Assembly: GCA_019703815.1 (NCBI GenBank)
Contig: AP023052.1
Location: 1,798,001-1,862,000, forward strand
DNA from: Thaumasiovibrio occultus
GTDB taxonomy: Bacteria > Pseudomonadota > Gammaproteobacteria > Enterobacterales > Vibrionaceae
Direction of reading: 5' to 3'
Length of the DNA stretch: 64,000 nt
Shown: positions 9,107-18,151 of the stretch, piece after piece
Layout: every line of letters begins with the position of its first letter
Numbering within the stretch: position 1 is the stretch's first letter
Position numbers and translations under genes: made by a program
Notes under the pieces: generated by a model
Database searches by the model: none
What the model saw: the letters and a program-made list of their open reading frames with translations, nothing else
What the model was told of the DNA's origin: nothing

Positions 9107-11143
9107 CTAGCCGTAACCACCTTGACCTTCAATATTTAAACTATTGATATTATTGAGCAACTGAATTTCCTGTAATGGCACTGCATAATGGTAGCCTTGG
9201 CCATAGTCGCACCCCATCAACCGTAACAGCTTACTTTGTTGGTTATTTTCAATACCCTCTGCGACAACAGAAATCCCCAACGAATGTGACATAGTGATCA
9301 CAGCTTCACAAATAGCGCGATCATCTTTCGATGATGACAAGTTTTCCACAAATGACTTATCTATTTTCAATAAATCAATATCAAAACGTCTTAAATAGCT
9401 TAGTGATGAGTAGCCGGTACCAAAATCATCTATTGCCAAATGGATCCCTAAACGACGTAAATCTTTTAAAATACGTGACGTATTATCACTGACATCCATT
9501 AATAACCCTTCAGTAATTTCAATGATCATGACACCATTTGGGATCCGTAAACGCCTAAAGCGACGAATATAATCGGCGTAATCTTCTACTTTATCGTTAA
9601 ATTGGCGAGGTGATATATTGACGCTGATCGGGATCCATTCCCCTGTCGACTGGAAAAGTTGTTTCGCAAAATGCGCCGCTTGCATAAATACCCAACGGCC
9701 CAACTCAGACACCATACCGTTTTCTTCTGCATGACGAATGAACTCCCCGGGCGAAATGACACCACGTAATGGATGATGCCAACGCAATAGCGCTTCCACC
9801 TTCACCCACTTTCCACTTTTTAGATCTACTATCGGTTGGTAATAAACCACAAATTCGTTCTTGGTCAGGGCGATACGCAAATCTTGGGTGAGGTTGACCC
9901 GCTCTGCCGCTGCTTGCCCCATGCAGGGCTCGTAGTAGCCTACACGGTTACGCCCTTTCGCCTTCGCTTGGTACATGGCTTCGTCGGCGTTTCGGATCAA
10001 TTGATCACTGCGTTTCCCATCAGCGGGATATTGTGCGACCCCGACGCTCACTGATACAAAGATTTCTTTCTCAAATAAGGTAAATGGCACCAGAAATTGT
10101 TGCCTTAGCCCTTCGCAGCGCAGTTGCAACTGCTTACGGTTACGAGAGCCGAAGTGGATGATCACAAATTCATCACCGCCCAAACGCGCGATAATGTCAT
10201 CTTTATCCATCGCACTACCGATTCGCTTAGCCGCTTCTTGCAGCAGTAGATCACCGGCATCATGTCCCATGCTGTCATTGATCATTTTGAACTTATCCAA
10301 ATCAATGAACATCAGGGCAAAGTTCTGCTCTCCTGCATGCAACGTATAGTATTCAAGCTCTCGCAAGAAGCGACTCCGGTTGGCAATTTTCGTCAACGGA
10401 TCGGTATAGGCTAACTCATACAACTGACGATTGGTTTGCTTTAGCTCGCGGGTTCGCGTAGCGACTTCTTCCTCTAACCACTGATCTTTTTTGCTGATCT
10501 CTTCCATCATAAAGTTGAAATAGGTGGTCAGCTCGCCCACTTCATCTCGTGTCGACACCTCTGCCCGCTGATCGTACAGACCCGACTCATAAATAGACTT
10601 AATCACCGAGGTGAAACGCTTTAACGGCGAACTGATAATGTGCTGAATGGCGTAGGAAAAGATAATCGACAGCACAATGATGAAAAAGAACATGCTAAAC
10701 AGCGTTTTAGAAAATATGGCGATTTGGGTATCCATGTAACCGTTAGTGCGATAGACCGTCAGTACCCCCAACTCTTCCCCATCCGCGCGAATGGGAAAAC
10801 CATAAGCCACGCCTTGATCCGCCGGTTTTCGCTCCATACCGGAATGTTTGCCAAAGCGATGAAAAACTCTATCATCGCGGCTTTCCATCACCACTTCACT
10901 GACCGAAGTGGTTTCTGCCAGCGCAATCACCGCATCGAGGATCGCTTCCTCGTCATCAAACAATATCGCAGCCGTGAGCATCGGTTTAACCACGTCGACC
11001 ATGCTGCGAATGCGCTGCTCTTCGTTCTCTTTAATAAATGTCGATTGGAAGACAAAGAACGAGATAAACAACACCGTGATAATGAAGATCATACCACTGC
11101 TGATCAGCGCCATAATTTTGGTAGTGACGGACATCGGCTTCAT
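9107..11143 (-). CDS. Membrane GGDEF-EAL cyclic-di-GMP enzyme with HAMP
   Basis: Predicted inner-membrane protein (678 residues) that makes and/or degrades c-di-GMP. It has a first helix at about residues 10-32, a periplasmic sensor of about 110 residues, a second helix near 145-165 and a HAMP linker. The GGDEF domain (RLGGDEF at about residue 319) is intact, but the RxxD inhibition-site arginine is replaced. The EAL domain has EALLRW (about 449), NISPRQF, DDFGTGYSSL, the lysine in LLKIDKSF and QGYHYA, so most phosphodiesterase residues are present. Its ATG overlaps the end of the yfiR-like gene by 4 nt. By analogy with YfiN/YfiR, the periplasmic YfiR-like neighbour probably controls its activity. 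Confidence 0.92.
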   Translation of the reverse strand: MKPMSVTTKIMALISSGMIFIITVLFISFFVFQSTFIKENEEQRIRSMVDVVKPMLTAAILFDDEEAILDAVIALAETTSVSEVVMESRDDRVFHRFGKHSGMERKPADQGVAYGFPIRADGEELGVLTVYRTNGYMDTQIAIFSKTLFSMFFFIIVLSIIFSYAIQHIISSPLKRFTSVIKSIYESGLYDQRAEVSTRDEVGELTTYFNFMMEEISKKDQWLEEEVATRTRELKQTNRQLYELAYTDPLTKIANRSRFLRELEYYTLHAGEQNFALMFIDLDKFKMINDSMGHDAGDLLLQEAAKRIGSAMDKDDIIARLGGDEFVIIHFGSRNRKQLQLRCEGLRQQFLVPFTLFEKEIFVSVSVGVAQYPADGKRSDQLIRNADEAMYQAKAKGRNRVGYYEPCMGQAAAERVNLTQDLRIALTKNEFVVYYQPIVDLKSGKWVKVEALLRWHHPLRGVISPGEFIRHAEENGMVSELGRWVFMQAAHFAKQLFQSTGEWIPISVNISPRQFNDKVEDYADYIRRFRRLRIPNGVMIIEITEGLLMDVSDNTSRILKDLRRLGIHLAIDDFGTGYSSLSYLRRFDIDLLKIDKSFVENLSSSKDDRAICEAVITMSHSLGISVVAEGIENNQQSKLLRLMGCDYGQGYHYAVPLQEIQLLNNINSLNIEGQGGYG

Positions 11144-11655
11144 TGTTCATCCCCTCCCACTACCTTGGCCAAGCGCAACACATTGACACTCATTGAAAGG
11201 TCTGCAAGTCGCATATTATCAATGTTGATTTCAAAGCGGATTTTGCTGCCAACTTGAATGAAGTTAATCTGCGCTTGCTGCTCAGTGAAGCCCTGCTGTT
11301 CACCAATCACCAAGGTATGATAGAGCACCTCAGAGTGTCGGCGAGTTTGCCACCATTGGACGTACGACTGAGGGATAAAAATCGCACTGCAATCCAACGA
11401 CAAATCTTCGATTACTTTTAGTTGCACCGGAGGCGAGGCATCCGGGTTAATGACCGAGGTGGCAATATCGATAAACTCGCCGTCGGGTGAACACAACACC
11501 AAACTGGCGCTAGGATTAGGAAAACGGGTGTATTTCAGAAAGTTATAGATATAGCCCGCCTTGATTTTGTATTCTCGGCGGTCTTCGTTCGCGCCACAAA
11601 AAGTGGGCCAAAATAGCGGCCAAATGAGAATGAAAAACCACACCCAGCGACGCAT
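11140..11655 (-). CDS. YfiR-family periplasmic regulator (DUF4154)
   Basis: A 171-residue secreted protein of the YfiR/HmsC family, which in Pseudomonas binds and represses the diguanylate cyclase YfiN. A signal peptide ends near residue 22 (CGA-NED). Family hallmarks are the tyrosine-rich KAGYIYNFLKYTRFP near residue 33, the central segment ending in LVIGEQQGF, and the C-terminal GSKIRFEINIDNMRLADLSM. It lies between a TonB-dependent receptor gene (1-bp gap) and the GGDEF-EAL gene (4-nt overlap), so the three are almost certainly cotranscribed and functionally linked. Confidence 0.9.
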   Translation of the reverse strand: MRRWVWFFILIWPLFWPTFCGANEDRREYKIKAGYIYNFLKYTRFPNPSASLVLCSPDGEFIDIATSVINPDASPPVQLKVIEDLSLDCSAIFIPQSYVQWWQTRRHSEVLYHTLVIGEQQGFTEQQAQINFIQVGSKIRFEINIDNMRLADLSMSVNVLRLAKVVGGDEQ

Positions 11656-11656
11656 A

Positions 11657-13687
11657 TTAGAAACCTATGGTAACCGTACCATATAGGCTAGGTTCAGCCT
11701 CACTCGGTACCAAGTAAATATCGGTGTCGCGGCTGTAGTGATAGTCACTCCTCAATAGATTCTTAACAAACAACCCCAACTGAATTTGCTGTGAATACTG
11801 ATACGTCCCGCCGACCGTCGCGTTGAAATAATCATCCGTCATGTAGATATCACTGCTGTTTTCGAACGTGAGCGACAACGCGGTATGCAATTTTTCCGTC
11901 CACTGGTATTGCAAACGAGATTTAAGTTGGACGATGTCGTCAGAGACACCTAACCCGTAGAGGTAGCCGTATTGCCCCACGTAATCGAGTTTGAGCCAAC
12001 TTGCCCCCAAGCTGACATGCCAGTCATCATCAAGATACTCAAAGACCGATTCAATACCGTAGATATCGAGTTCGCCATCCCCTTGCGAGCGCAGCTGTAA
12101 CTCTAACTGGCTGATCGCCGCACTCGCCCCCGCAACATCGCCTAGCTCAGCCAAAATCACCGCTTGGCGAAACAGATCTGGGTCAAGATAGGTATCAAAG
12201 CTCACGCTGTTATCGTAACGGCTATAGTACGCCGCTAAATCAACAAAGGTGTGTCTGCTTGGGGTATAGCGATAACCCGCCTCAACATTGAGCGATGTAT
12301 CGGCTGGCATATCACGATCGGTGTAAATACGCGTTTTGATCAGTTGCTCGTCAACCTCAGCAATACCCGTTGAATACAGCTGTCCGAACGGGGTGCCTTG
12401 CGCGTTAATGGTGATCGCATACTCGCCAAACGTTGGCGCCCGCGTCACTTCAGACACGCCCAACCAGATGATTTGTTCTGGGGTAAACTCATATAAGGTG
12501 CGCAAACTGGGCTGAAACTCCCAGCCTTGGAAGTTGTTATGGTCGAGTTTTCCTGCTGCTATCCAGCGCCAACTATCGGTCGCTTGCCACTCTAATTGCA
12601 AAAACATGCCGTGAATATCTAACTCTTTAGCATTGTCAGCCACCGTGATCAGATTGCCACTGTCCGAGAGCACATCACTGTGACGAATATAGACGCCAAC
12701 ATCGAGCTGAGTTCGTTGCCACGCTTGGCTGTATTGATAATCGAGATCCCATGACCGGTACTTAATATCAATCGCGAATTGCGGCTTATAAGCGTACTGG
12801 TAGGAAACTTGCCATTGCTGAAAACGTTGGGCGTCAAATTGATGCTCAAGACGCGTCATGAGAGAGAAATTCTCACCACTAATGGTCTCTTCAAGCGCAG
12901 TCTGTGTGAGATCTTCTGAATTTTTGGTCAATTGAGAGATGTGAGTATCCACATACCGCGCTTGGAACTGCCACTGTATTTGTTCGGTAAGCGCACTGTC
13001 GAGACGCACATTCACCGAGCCAATTGCACCATCATCGTACGCGTTGTCAGGCTGATGCGATTTGTCATGCCGCGCGCCTTTTAGCCCGACGCGGTAGTAG
13101 GTTTGCTCACCCCACTGCCCGCCCCAACGCAATGCTAACTCGCCAGACGGTTGGGTACTTGCGCCAACAGATAGACCAGCACCTTGCGTATCGAAACCGT
13201 GTTTGGTAATGATATTGACCACCCCGTTGGTGGCGTTAGCTCCCCACAACATCCCGCCAGCGCCTCGGATCACCTCAATCCGTTCGATCGTCGCAATATC
13301 AATATCGAGATCTTCCCACGAGATCCCGGCAAACGTTGGGTTATAAACATTTTGGCCGTCGACCATCACGAGCATCCGACTGTAAAACTGACCCGCTGCA
13401 AAACGCGAAGAAATCGCCCACACATTGGCATCAATTTGGCGAACAAACACCCCGGGCACTAACTTCAGCGCCTCTGGCACATTTCTCACACCATAACGCG
13501 GTAACTCATTGCCTTCCAACACATAAACGGTCGCGGCGGTTTCACCAATTGAAGACGCACGCTTCATGGCCGTCGTTGCGGTGATATCCATCTGCATTAA
13601 CCGGTCGAGATCAAGAAAATCATCAGTCTGCGCCTGACAAGGCAGCACCCATGCGAAGAGCAGCGCGAACAAGACCCAATGCTTCAT
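11657..13687 (-). CDS. TonB-dependent outer membrane receptor
   Basis: Outer-membrane beta-barrel receptor with an N-terminal plug (676 residues from the ATG at 13687). That ATG is preferred because AGGG lies six bases upstream and it leaves a compact signal peptide ending CQA. The plug shows VPEALKLVPGVFVRQ near residue 78, VMVDGQNVYNPTFAG and IERIEVIRGAGGMLWGANAT near 150. The protein ends in the barrel-type aromatic terminus (VTIGF). The ligand is unknown. Being the first gene of an operon with YfiR-like and GGDEF-EAL proteins, it may act as the outer-membrane input of a c-di-GMP sensing system rather than as a simple nutrient receptor. Confidence 0.9.
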   Translation of the reverse strand: MKHWVLFALLFAWVLPCQAQTDDFLDLDRLMQMDITATTAMKRASSIGETAATVYVLEGNELPRYGVRNVPEALKLVPGVFVRQIDANVWAISSRFAAGQFYSRMLVMVDGQNVYNPTFAGISWEDLDIDIATIERIEVIRGAGGMLWGANATNGVVNIITKHGFDTQGAGLSVGASTQPSGELALRWGGQWGEQTYYRVGLKGARHDKSHQPDNAYDDGAIGSVNVRLDSALTEQIQWQFQARYVDTHISQLTKNSEDLTQTALEETISGENFSLMTRLEHQFDAQRFQQWQVSYQYAYKPQFAIDIKYRSWDLDYQYSQAWQRTQLDVGVYIRHSDVLSDSGNLITVADNAKELDIHGMFLQLEWQATDSWRWIAAGKLDHNNFQGWEFQPSLRTLYEFTPEQIIWLGVSEVTRAPTFGEYAITINAQGTPFGQLYSTGIAEVDEQLIKTRIYTDRDMPADTSLNVEAGYRYTPSRHTFVDLAAYYSRYDNSVSFDTYLDPDLFRQAVILAELGDVAGASAAISQLELQLRSQGDGELDIYGIESVFEYLDDDWHVSLGASWLKLDYVGQYGYLYGLGVSDDIVQLKSRLQYQWTEKLHTALSLTFENSSDIYMTDDYFNATVGGTYQYSQQIQLGLFVKNLLRSDYHYSRDTDIYLVPSEAEPSLYGTVTIGF

Positions 13688-14345
13688 TTTCATCCCTAAA
13701 CCAAACATATGCACTCAGATTATTATAAGCGAAAATATTCCCTATGAAGATTAACGGCTACGTAAACTTATCGGTTTGAGAATGGGCTGTTACGTTTTGA
13801 GAGCGGAGTTCAGCACAGAGGCGTGACATGATTCAGGCAATTTTTAATCAACAATGCCTATTGTTGTGCTGACTTCCTGCATTCCGACCTCGGTGAAAAT
13901 GAAAGCGTCGTCACATGTGAGCAGTCCGCTAATCCATGATTTGCCTAAGCATCCAGTCACCCAAGCACTCAATGCGCTAGCTGATTTATTCATCGCCAAC
14001 ACACTAGAAATAAATAACGCCGCTGAATCTCACCAGTGATGATATTTCGTTTTCTAGCCTGTCTCTTTTCTGTTTTATTTCTCATTAGCGACTCATTTTT
14101 GGTTATTTTTTAGCTACTTCGTCGCGAGGTTAATTATTTTCGGGGAGTTTTTCCTTTTTTCGTCAACCGAGAAAAAAACAGGTAAAACCTTCAATTTCAA
14201 TATCTTAACTAAAAAACCATATTAACAGCTCCATCAGCGTCATAGAGTCTTCAATCAAATGAAACAATAGTGTCATATTGCTCTCCTAACCTTGGCCTCG
14301 TTCATTTAAAGCACTTGGCAATTCAGCCAGATGACAAAGGAAATA
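13688..14345. other. Intergenic region between the receptor and pstS
   Basis: About 660 bp carries the divergent promoters of the leftward receptor operon and the rightward pst operon. There are T-rich tracts near 14090-14170 and a Pho-box-like site near 14270. An open frame at 13854-14039 has no ribosome binding site and no recognisable product, and I do not call it. Confidence 0.5.
14270..14287 (+). promoter_or_regulatory. Candidate Pho box upstream of pstS
   Basis: The sequence GTGTCAT-ATTG-CTCTCCT resembles two direct CTGTCAT half-sites spaced by 4 bases. By eye, 11 of 14 half-site positions match the PhoB consensus. It lies about 60-80 bp before the pstS start, the expected place for PhoB activation under phosphate limitation. 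The second half-site is weak. Confidence 0.4.
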
Positions 14346-14348
14346 ATG

Positions 14349-15170
14349 ATGAAAACTAAGGTTATCAGCGCACTAGCTCTTGCAGGCACTATGGTATTCA
14401 ACTCAGCCGTCGCCCAAGAAACTATCTCAGTTGTTGGTTCAAGCTCTGTTTCTCCGCTCATGGAAGTCTTCGGCGAAACATACACAAAAGCAAACCCAAA
14501 TGTATTCGTTGAAGTTCAAGGCCCAGGCTCATCCGCTGGCGTTCGCGCCGCAAATGATGGCTCTGCTGACTTGGGTATGAGCTCTCGTAACCTAAAAGAT
14601 TCAGAAGCGAACGATGATCTACAAGAAGTCGTGGTAGCCCGTGACGGTATCGCGGTTGTCGTTCACAACTCAAACCCAGTTAAGGGTCTAACCAAAGATC
14701 AAATCACCGCGATTTTCAAAGGTGAAATCACCAATTGGAGCCAAGTCGGCGGTGAAGACAAGCCAATCGTTGCTATCACACGTGATACCGCATCAGGCAC
14801 CCGTGGCGCGTTTGAAGGCATCATGAGCCTGACCCAAAAAATCAACGGTGTGAAAGTCTCAGCTATCTCACAACGTGCCCAAGTGGCCTCAGGCAACGGT
14901 CAGCTAAAAACCATGGTCGCAAACAACCCATTCGCGATTGGTTACATCTCACTTGGCACGGTTGACGATACGCTTACCGCGCTAGAAGTGGATGGTGTTT
15001 ACCCAACAGTTGAAGCTATCAATGCTGACACCTACCAAGTACAACGTCCTTTCTTGGTGCTGTTCAAGCAATCAAAAATCAACGACGCAACTCAAACGTT
15101 TGTTGATTGGACTCTAACCCCTGAAGCGCAGAAGCTCGTTTCTGAAAAAGGCTACATCGCTGTTAACTAA
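14349..15170 (+). CDS. pstS: Phosphate-binding periplasmic protein PstS
   Basis: High-affinity phosphate-binding protein of the Pst ABC importer (273 residues from 14349). The signal peptide ends at AVAQ-ETISV. Binding-site motifs are VVGSSSVSPLMEVFGE near residue 27, the glycine/serine phosphate loop GPGSSAGVRAA near 57, and TRDTASGTRGAFEG near 140. The start is chosen for its spacing from AAGGA; an ATG three bases earlier is equally readable, while the frame's first ATG at 14331 overlaps the ribosome binding site. It is the first gene of pstSCAB; the membrane complex and ATPase follow directly. Confidence 0.95.
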   Translation: MKTKVISALALAGTMVFNSAVAQETISVVGSSSVSPLMEVFGETYTKANPNVFVEVQGPGSSAGVRAANDGSADLGMSSRNLKDSEANDDLQEVVVARDGIAVVVHNSNPVKGLTKDQITAIFKGEITNWSQVGGEDKPIVAITRDTASGTRGAFEGIMSLTQKINGVKVSAISQRAQVASGNGQLKTMVANNPFAIGYISLGTVDDTLTALEVDGVYPTVEAINADTYQVQRPFLVLFKQSKINDATQTFVDWTLTPEAQKLVSEKGYIAVN

Positions 15171-15182
15171 TCAGCATTCTTT

Positions 15183-15210
15183 GACCCGCTCAACTTGGGC
15201 GGGTCGTTTG
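15183..15210 (+). terminator. Stem-loop between pstS and pstC
   Basis: The inverted repeat GACCCGC/GCGGGTC has a 9-base loop and is followed by GTTTG, ending 24 bp before the pstC ATG. In other pst operons such intercistronic hairpins keep PstS more abundant than the permease, by partial termination or mRNA stabilisation. Which applies here is inference. Confidence 0.6.
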
Positions 15211-15233
15211 CCGTACTGGCATTTGGAGTTGTT

Positions 15234-16148
15234 ATGACCATCGCAAATCAAAAAATGGATAAGCTGAGGAACGCAACGTCGCTTAAGACCAATGCGCACG
15301 TCGACTTACGAGAATGGTTTTTCAAAAACCTGTTCTTGTGCAGCGCCGCTATCGGCATTATTTCGCTGATCCTGATCGGCTACTTTATTTTCAGAGAAGG
15401 CTTTGCCGCGTTCTCTCACTCGGGTGTTAGCGGGATCGTGCTTGGCGACCAATGGCTACCACCAGCGCTGTTTGGTATCGCACCAATGATTGTTGCCTCG
15501 CTAGTATCGACGGCAGGTGCGGTCATTGTGGGTGTGCCTATTGGCGTGCTGACCGCGATTTTCATCGCGGAAGTAGCGCCAAAACGTTTGGCCAATCTTA
15601 TCCGTCCAGCGGTTGAGCTACTGGCGGGGATCCCATCGGTTGTTTACGGTTTCTTTGGCTTGGTGATTATTGTTCCTCTGATCCAAGAGACCTTTAATGT
15701 CCCTGCGGGTAACACCATTCTTGCTGGGATCATCGTACTGGCGGTGATGATTTTGCCAACCGTTATTACCGTTTCTGAAACGTCTATCCGCGCGGTACCG
15801 CGCACTTACAAAGAAGGCTCGCTAGCGCTAGGCGCCTCTCAGATGTACACCATCTTCCGTCTGCTGGTACCGGCTGCCCGCTCTGGGATCATGACGGGTG
15901 TTATCTTAGGTATTGCCCGCGCTCTCGGTGAAACTATGGCGATCATCATGGTCATGGGTAACTCCCCTGCCATGCCGGGAAGTTTGCTCGAATCAGCCCG
16001 TACACTAACGGCAAATATCGCCATCGAAATGTCGTACGCCACCGGTATTCACGCCAGCGCCCTGTATGCGACGGGTATTGTTTTGCTGGTCTTCATTATG
16101 GCGCTCAATGGCGCGCTACTGTATCTAAACCGTGAGCGTGCGAGGTAA
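15234..16148 (+). CDS. pstC: Phosphate ABC transporter permease PstC
   Basis: Inner-membrane permease (304 residues from the ATG at 15234, which has GGAG upstream; the longer frame from 15195 starts inside a hairpin with no ribosome binding site). It has six predicted membrane segments, the first at about residues 35-60. Family signatures are LLAGIPSVVYGFFGL near residue 130 and the coupling loop AVPRTYKEGSLALGAS near 190, followed by ALGETMAIIMVMG. It forms the channel with PstA. Confidence 0.94.
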   Translation: MTIANQKMDKLRNATSLKTNAHVDLREWFFKNLFLCSAAIGIISLILIGYFIFREGFAAFSHSGVSGIVLGDQWLPPALFGIAPMIVASLVSTAGAVIVGVPIGVLTAIFIAEVAPKRLANLIRPAVELLAGIPSVVYGFFGLVIIVPLIQETFNVPAGNTILAGIIVLAVMILPTVITVSETSIRAVPRTYKEGSLALGASQMYTIFRLLVPAARSGIMTGVILGIARALGETMAIIMVMGNSPAMPGSLLESARTLTANIAIEMSYATGIHASALYATGIVLLVFIMALNGALLYLNRERAR

Positions 16149-16154
16149 ACAGCC

Positions 16155-17000
16155 ATGTTGAGTCAATCTATCAAAGATAAAATTTCACTGGCGGTGATCT
16201 GGCTATCGGCCTCGATCACTGTGGGTTTCTTACTGTGGGTGGTGTGGTACATCCTATCGAACGGCCTACAGTACGTGAACTGGGAGTTTGTCTCCTCTAA
16301 CTATACCGCGATTGGCGAATCCTCTGGGATCTGGCCAATGATTGTCTCCACCCTTTACATGGTATTGGCGTCAATCGGTGTGGCTGCCCCTATCGGCATC
16401 ATGACCGCCATTTACCTGACTGAGTACGCCAAAGTCGGTAGCAAAGTGGTCAAAGTCGTACGCTTTTGTACCGAGTCTCTGGCGGGGATCCCGTCGATTA
16501 TTTACGGCCTGTTTGGGATGACCTTCTTTGTGGTGGTCATGGGCTTTGGCTACTCGATTCTGTCTGGCGCGTTGACCTTAAGCATCTTGATTTTGCCGGT
16601 GATCATTCGCACCACAGAAGAAGCTCTGATGGCAGTGCCACAAACGTACCGTGAAGGCTCTTACGCGCTCGGCGCATCGAAAATCTACACCATCTGGAAA
16701 GTCATTTTACCCAGTGCGATGCCTGGGATTGTTACCTCGGTCATCTTGAGTATTGGCCGCGTAATTGGCGAATCGGCCCCTGTCTTTATGACCGCAGGCA
16801 TGGTCGCACGTATTCCTGGCAGCCTATTTGATTCTGGGCGCACGCTGACGGTGCACTTATACAAGCTAACGACTGAGCTTTACACCGTGCATGAATGGCA
16901 TCAAGCGTATGCCACCGCCACAGTACTGATTGTAGTGGTGCTGGTGATCAACATGATCACCAAGCTGATTGCCGCGCGTTTTAACACCGCGACTTACTAA
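16155..17000 (+). CDS. pstA: Phosphate ABC transporter permease PstA
   Basis: Second channel subunit of the phosphate importer (281 residues). It has multiple membrane helices, SLAGIPSIIYGLFGMTFF near residue 108, and the coupling loop MAVPQTYREGSYALGASKIY near 157, paralogous to that of PstC. The conserved VIGESAPVF follows near 200. It starts six bases after pstC, so it is cotranscribed. A strong intercistronic stem-loop separates it from pstB. Confidence 0.94.
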   Translation: MLSQSIKDKISLAVIWLSASITVGFLLWVVWYILSNGLQYVNWEFVSSNYTAIGESSGIWPMIVSTLYMVLASIGVAAPIGIMTAIYLTEYAKVGSKVVKVVRFCTESLAGIPSIIYGLFGMTFFVVVMGFGYSILSGALTLSILILPVIIRTTEEALMAVPQTYREGSYALGASKIYTIWKVILPSAMPGIVTSVILSIGRVIGESAPVFMTAGMVARIPGSLFDSGRTLTVHLYKLTTELYTVHEWHQAYATATVLIVVVLVINMITKLIAARFNTATY

Positions 17001-17005
17001 TTTTA

Positions 17006-17042
17006 TCGCTAAGCGACGCACCAACGTAGCAGCGCTTAGCGA
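17006..17042 (+). repeat. Stem-loop between pstA and pstB
   Basis: A perfect 10-bp inverted repeat, TCGCTAAGCG/CGCTTAGCGA, with a 17-base loop, sits in the 57-bp gap before pstB. There is no T run, so it is more likely an RNA-stability or processing element than a terminator. Confidence 0.6.
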
Positions 17043-17057
17043 GCTAAGAGATTGAAG

Positions 17058-17810
17058 ATGATGAACAAATTTGACATTGAAAACCTAGACCTATTCTACG
17101 GTAGCAACCAAGCCCTGAAAGGGATCACCCTACCGATCCCTGCGCGCAAAGTCACCGCGCTGATTGGCCCATCGGGTTGCGGTAAGTCCACCCTATTGCG
17201 CTGTTTAAACCGGATGAACGATCTGATTGAAGGCGTGCGCATCACTGGCAAGCTCCACATGGGTGATGAAGATATCTATGGCGATATCGATGTGGCACGT
17301 TTGCGCATCAAAGTCGGGATGGTGTTTCAAAAGCCAAACCCGTTCCCAATGAGCATCTACGACAACATTGCTTACGGTCTGCGAGCACAAGGCGTGAAAG
17401 ACAAGAAAGTATTGGATGACGTTGTAGAGCGTTCTCTGCGTGGTGCTGCGCTGTGGGATGAGGTAAAAGATCGCCTTAAATCACACGCCTTTGGCCTTTC
17501 AGGGGGTCAGCAACAACGCCTGTGTATTGCGCGCACTATCGCGATGCAGCCAGACGTGATTTTGATGGATGAGCCGACCTCAGCCCTTGACCCGATTGCG
17601 ACTAAGAAAATCGAAGATCTGATGGAGTCATTGAAAAAGGACTTCACCATAGTGATCGTCACTCACTCCATGCAGCAAGCGCGTCGTATTTCCGACCGCA
17701 CCGCTTTCTTCCTGATGGGTGAGTTAGTCGAGCACGATGAAACACAGAACATTTTCAGTAATCCACAAGACGACCGCACCCGTGGCTACGTTAACGGTGA
17801 CTTCGGTTAA
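17058..17810 (+). CDS. pstB: Phosphate ABC transporter ATPase PstB
   Basis: Cytoplasmic ATPase driving phosphate import (250 residues). Walker A is GPSGCGKST near residue 36, the Q-loop is [19 protein letters not shown] (specific to PstB) near 90, the signature is [16 protein letters not shown] near 145, and Walker B is [12 protein letters not shown]. The ATG at 17058 is preferred over a TTG six bases upstream; the ATG at 17061 is an alternative. No phoU follows: the operon ends with a terminator, so phoU, if present, lies elsewhere. Confidence 0.94.
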   Translation: MMNKFDIENLDLFYGSNQALKGITLPIPARKVTALIGPSGCGKSTLLRCLNRMNDLIEGVRITGKLHMGDEDIYGDIDVARLRIKVGMVFQKPNPFPMSIYDNIAYGLRAQGVKDKKVLDDVVERSLRGAALWDEVKDRLKSHAFGLSGGQQQRLCIARTIAMQPDVILMDEPTSALDPIATKKIEDLMESLKKDFTIVIVTHSMQQARRISDRTAFFLMGELVEHDETQNIFSNPQDDRTRGYVNGDFG

Positions 17811-17872
17811 CAGTGAGAAACGTTTAGTGGAATACACCTTATTCTAATAACTAAAAAGCGATGGTAAAACTT

Positions 17873-17900
17873 GCCCCTTCTTGACGGAGGGGCTTTTTTT
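17873..17900 (+). terminator. Rho-independent terminator of the pst operon
   Basis: The stem GCCCCT/AGGGGC, loop of nine bases, is followed by seven T residues, about 60 bp after the pstB stop. Confidence 0.88.
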
Positions 17901-17983
17901 ATCTTGCGCACAGTGAAAACCCAATGTGACTCATACCTTGTAAACCGTCACCACTACCCTCGCCGTGGGGTTACCCGCGATAA

Positions 17984-18030
17984 TAAAAAACCACCCTAAA
18001 CACCCATATATCATCGGCGGTTAGCGTGGT
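17984..18030 (-). terminator. Terminator of the fatty-acid/polyketide operon
   Basis: Read leftward, ACCAC-G-CTAAC pairs with GTTTAG-G-GTGGT around a loop of about 18 bases and is followed by TTTTTTATTA. It lies about 120 bp past the stop of the last gene of the leftward acyl-synthase operon, opposite the pst terminator. Confidence 0.7.
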
Positions 18031-18059
18031 TTTCATCATTTAACGTTGCTTTGTTCGAT

Positions 18060-18150
18060 CCGCTTTCGCTTCTTCGAACTAACGCCTTCGCTTCTAAGTC
18101 TACGCTTTCGCTTCACGGCTCTTGCGCTTTCGCTCTTTGCCAGAGTGCGC
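18060..18150. repeat. Imperfect CGCTTTCGCTTC direct repeats
   Basis: Four or five degenerate copies of a core CGCTTTCGCTTC (also GCCTTCGCTTC, GCTTTCGCTC, GCGCTTTAGC) occur every 20-25 bp. They lie in the 3' untranslated part of the leftward acyl-synthase operon, between its last stop codon and its terminator. The region codes for nothing recognisable. Confidence 0.55.
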
Positions 18151-18151
18151 T

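Noticed and set aside
13854-14039. 61-codon frame between the TonB receptor and pstS
   Set aside because: There is no ribosome binding site, no hydrophobic or family signal, and it lies in a promoter region.
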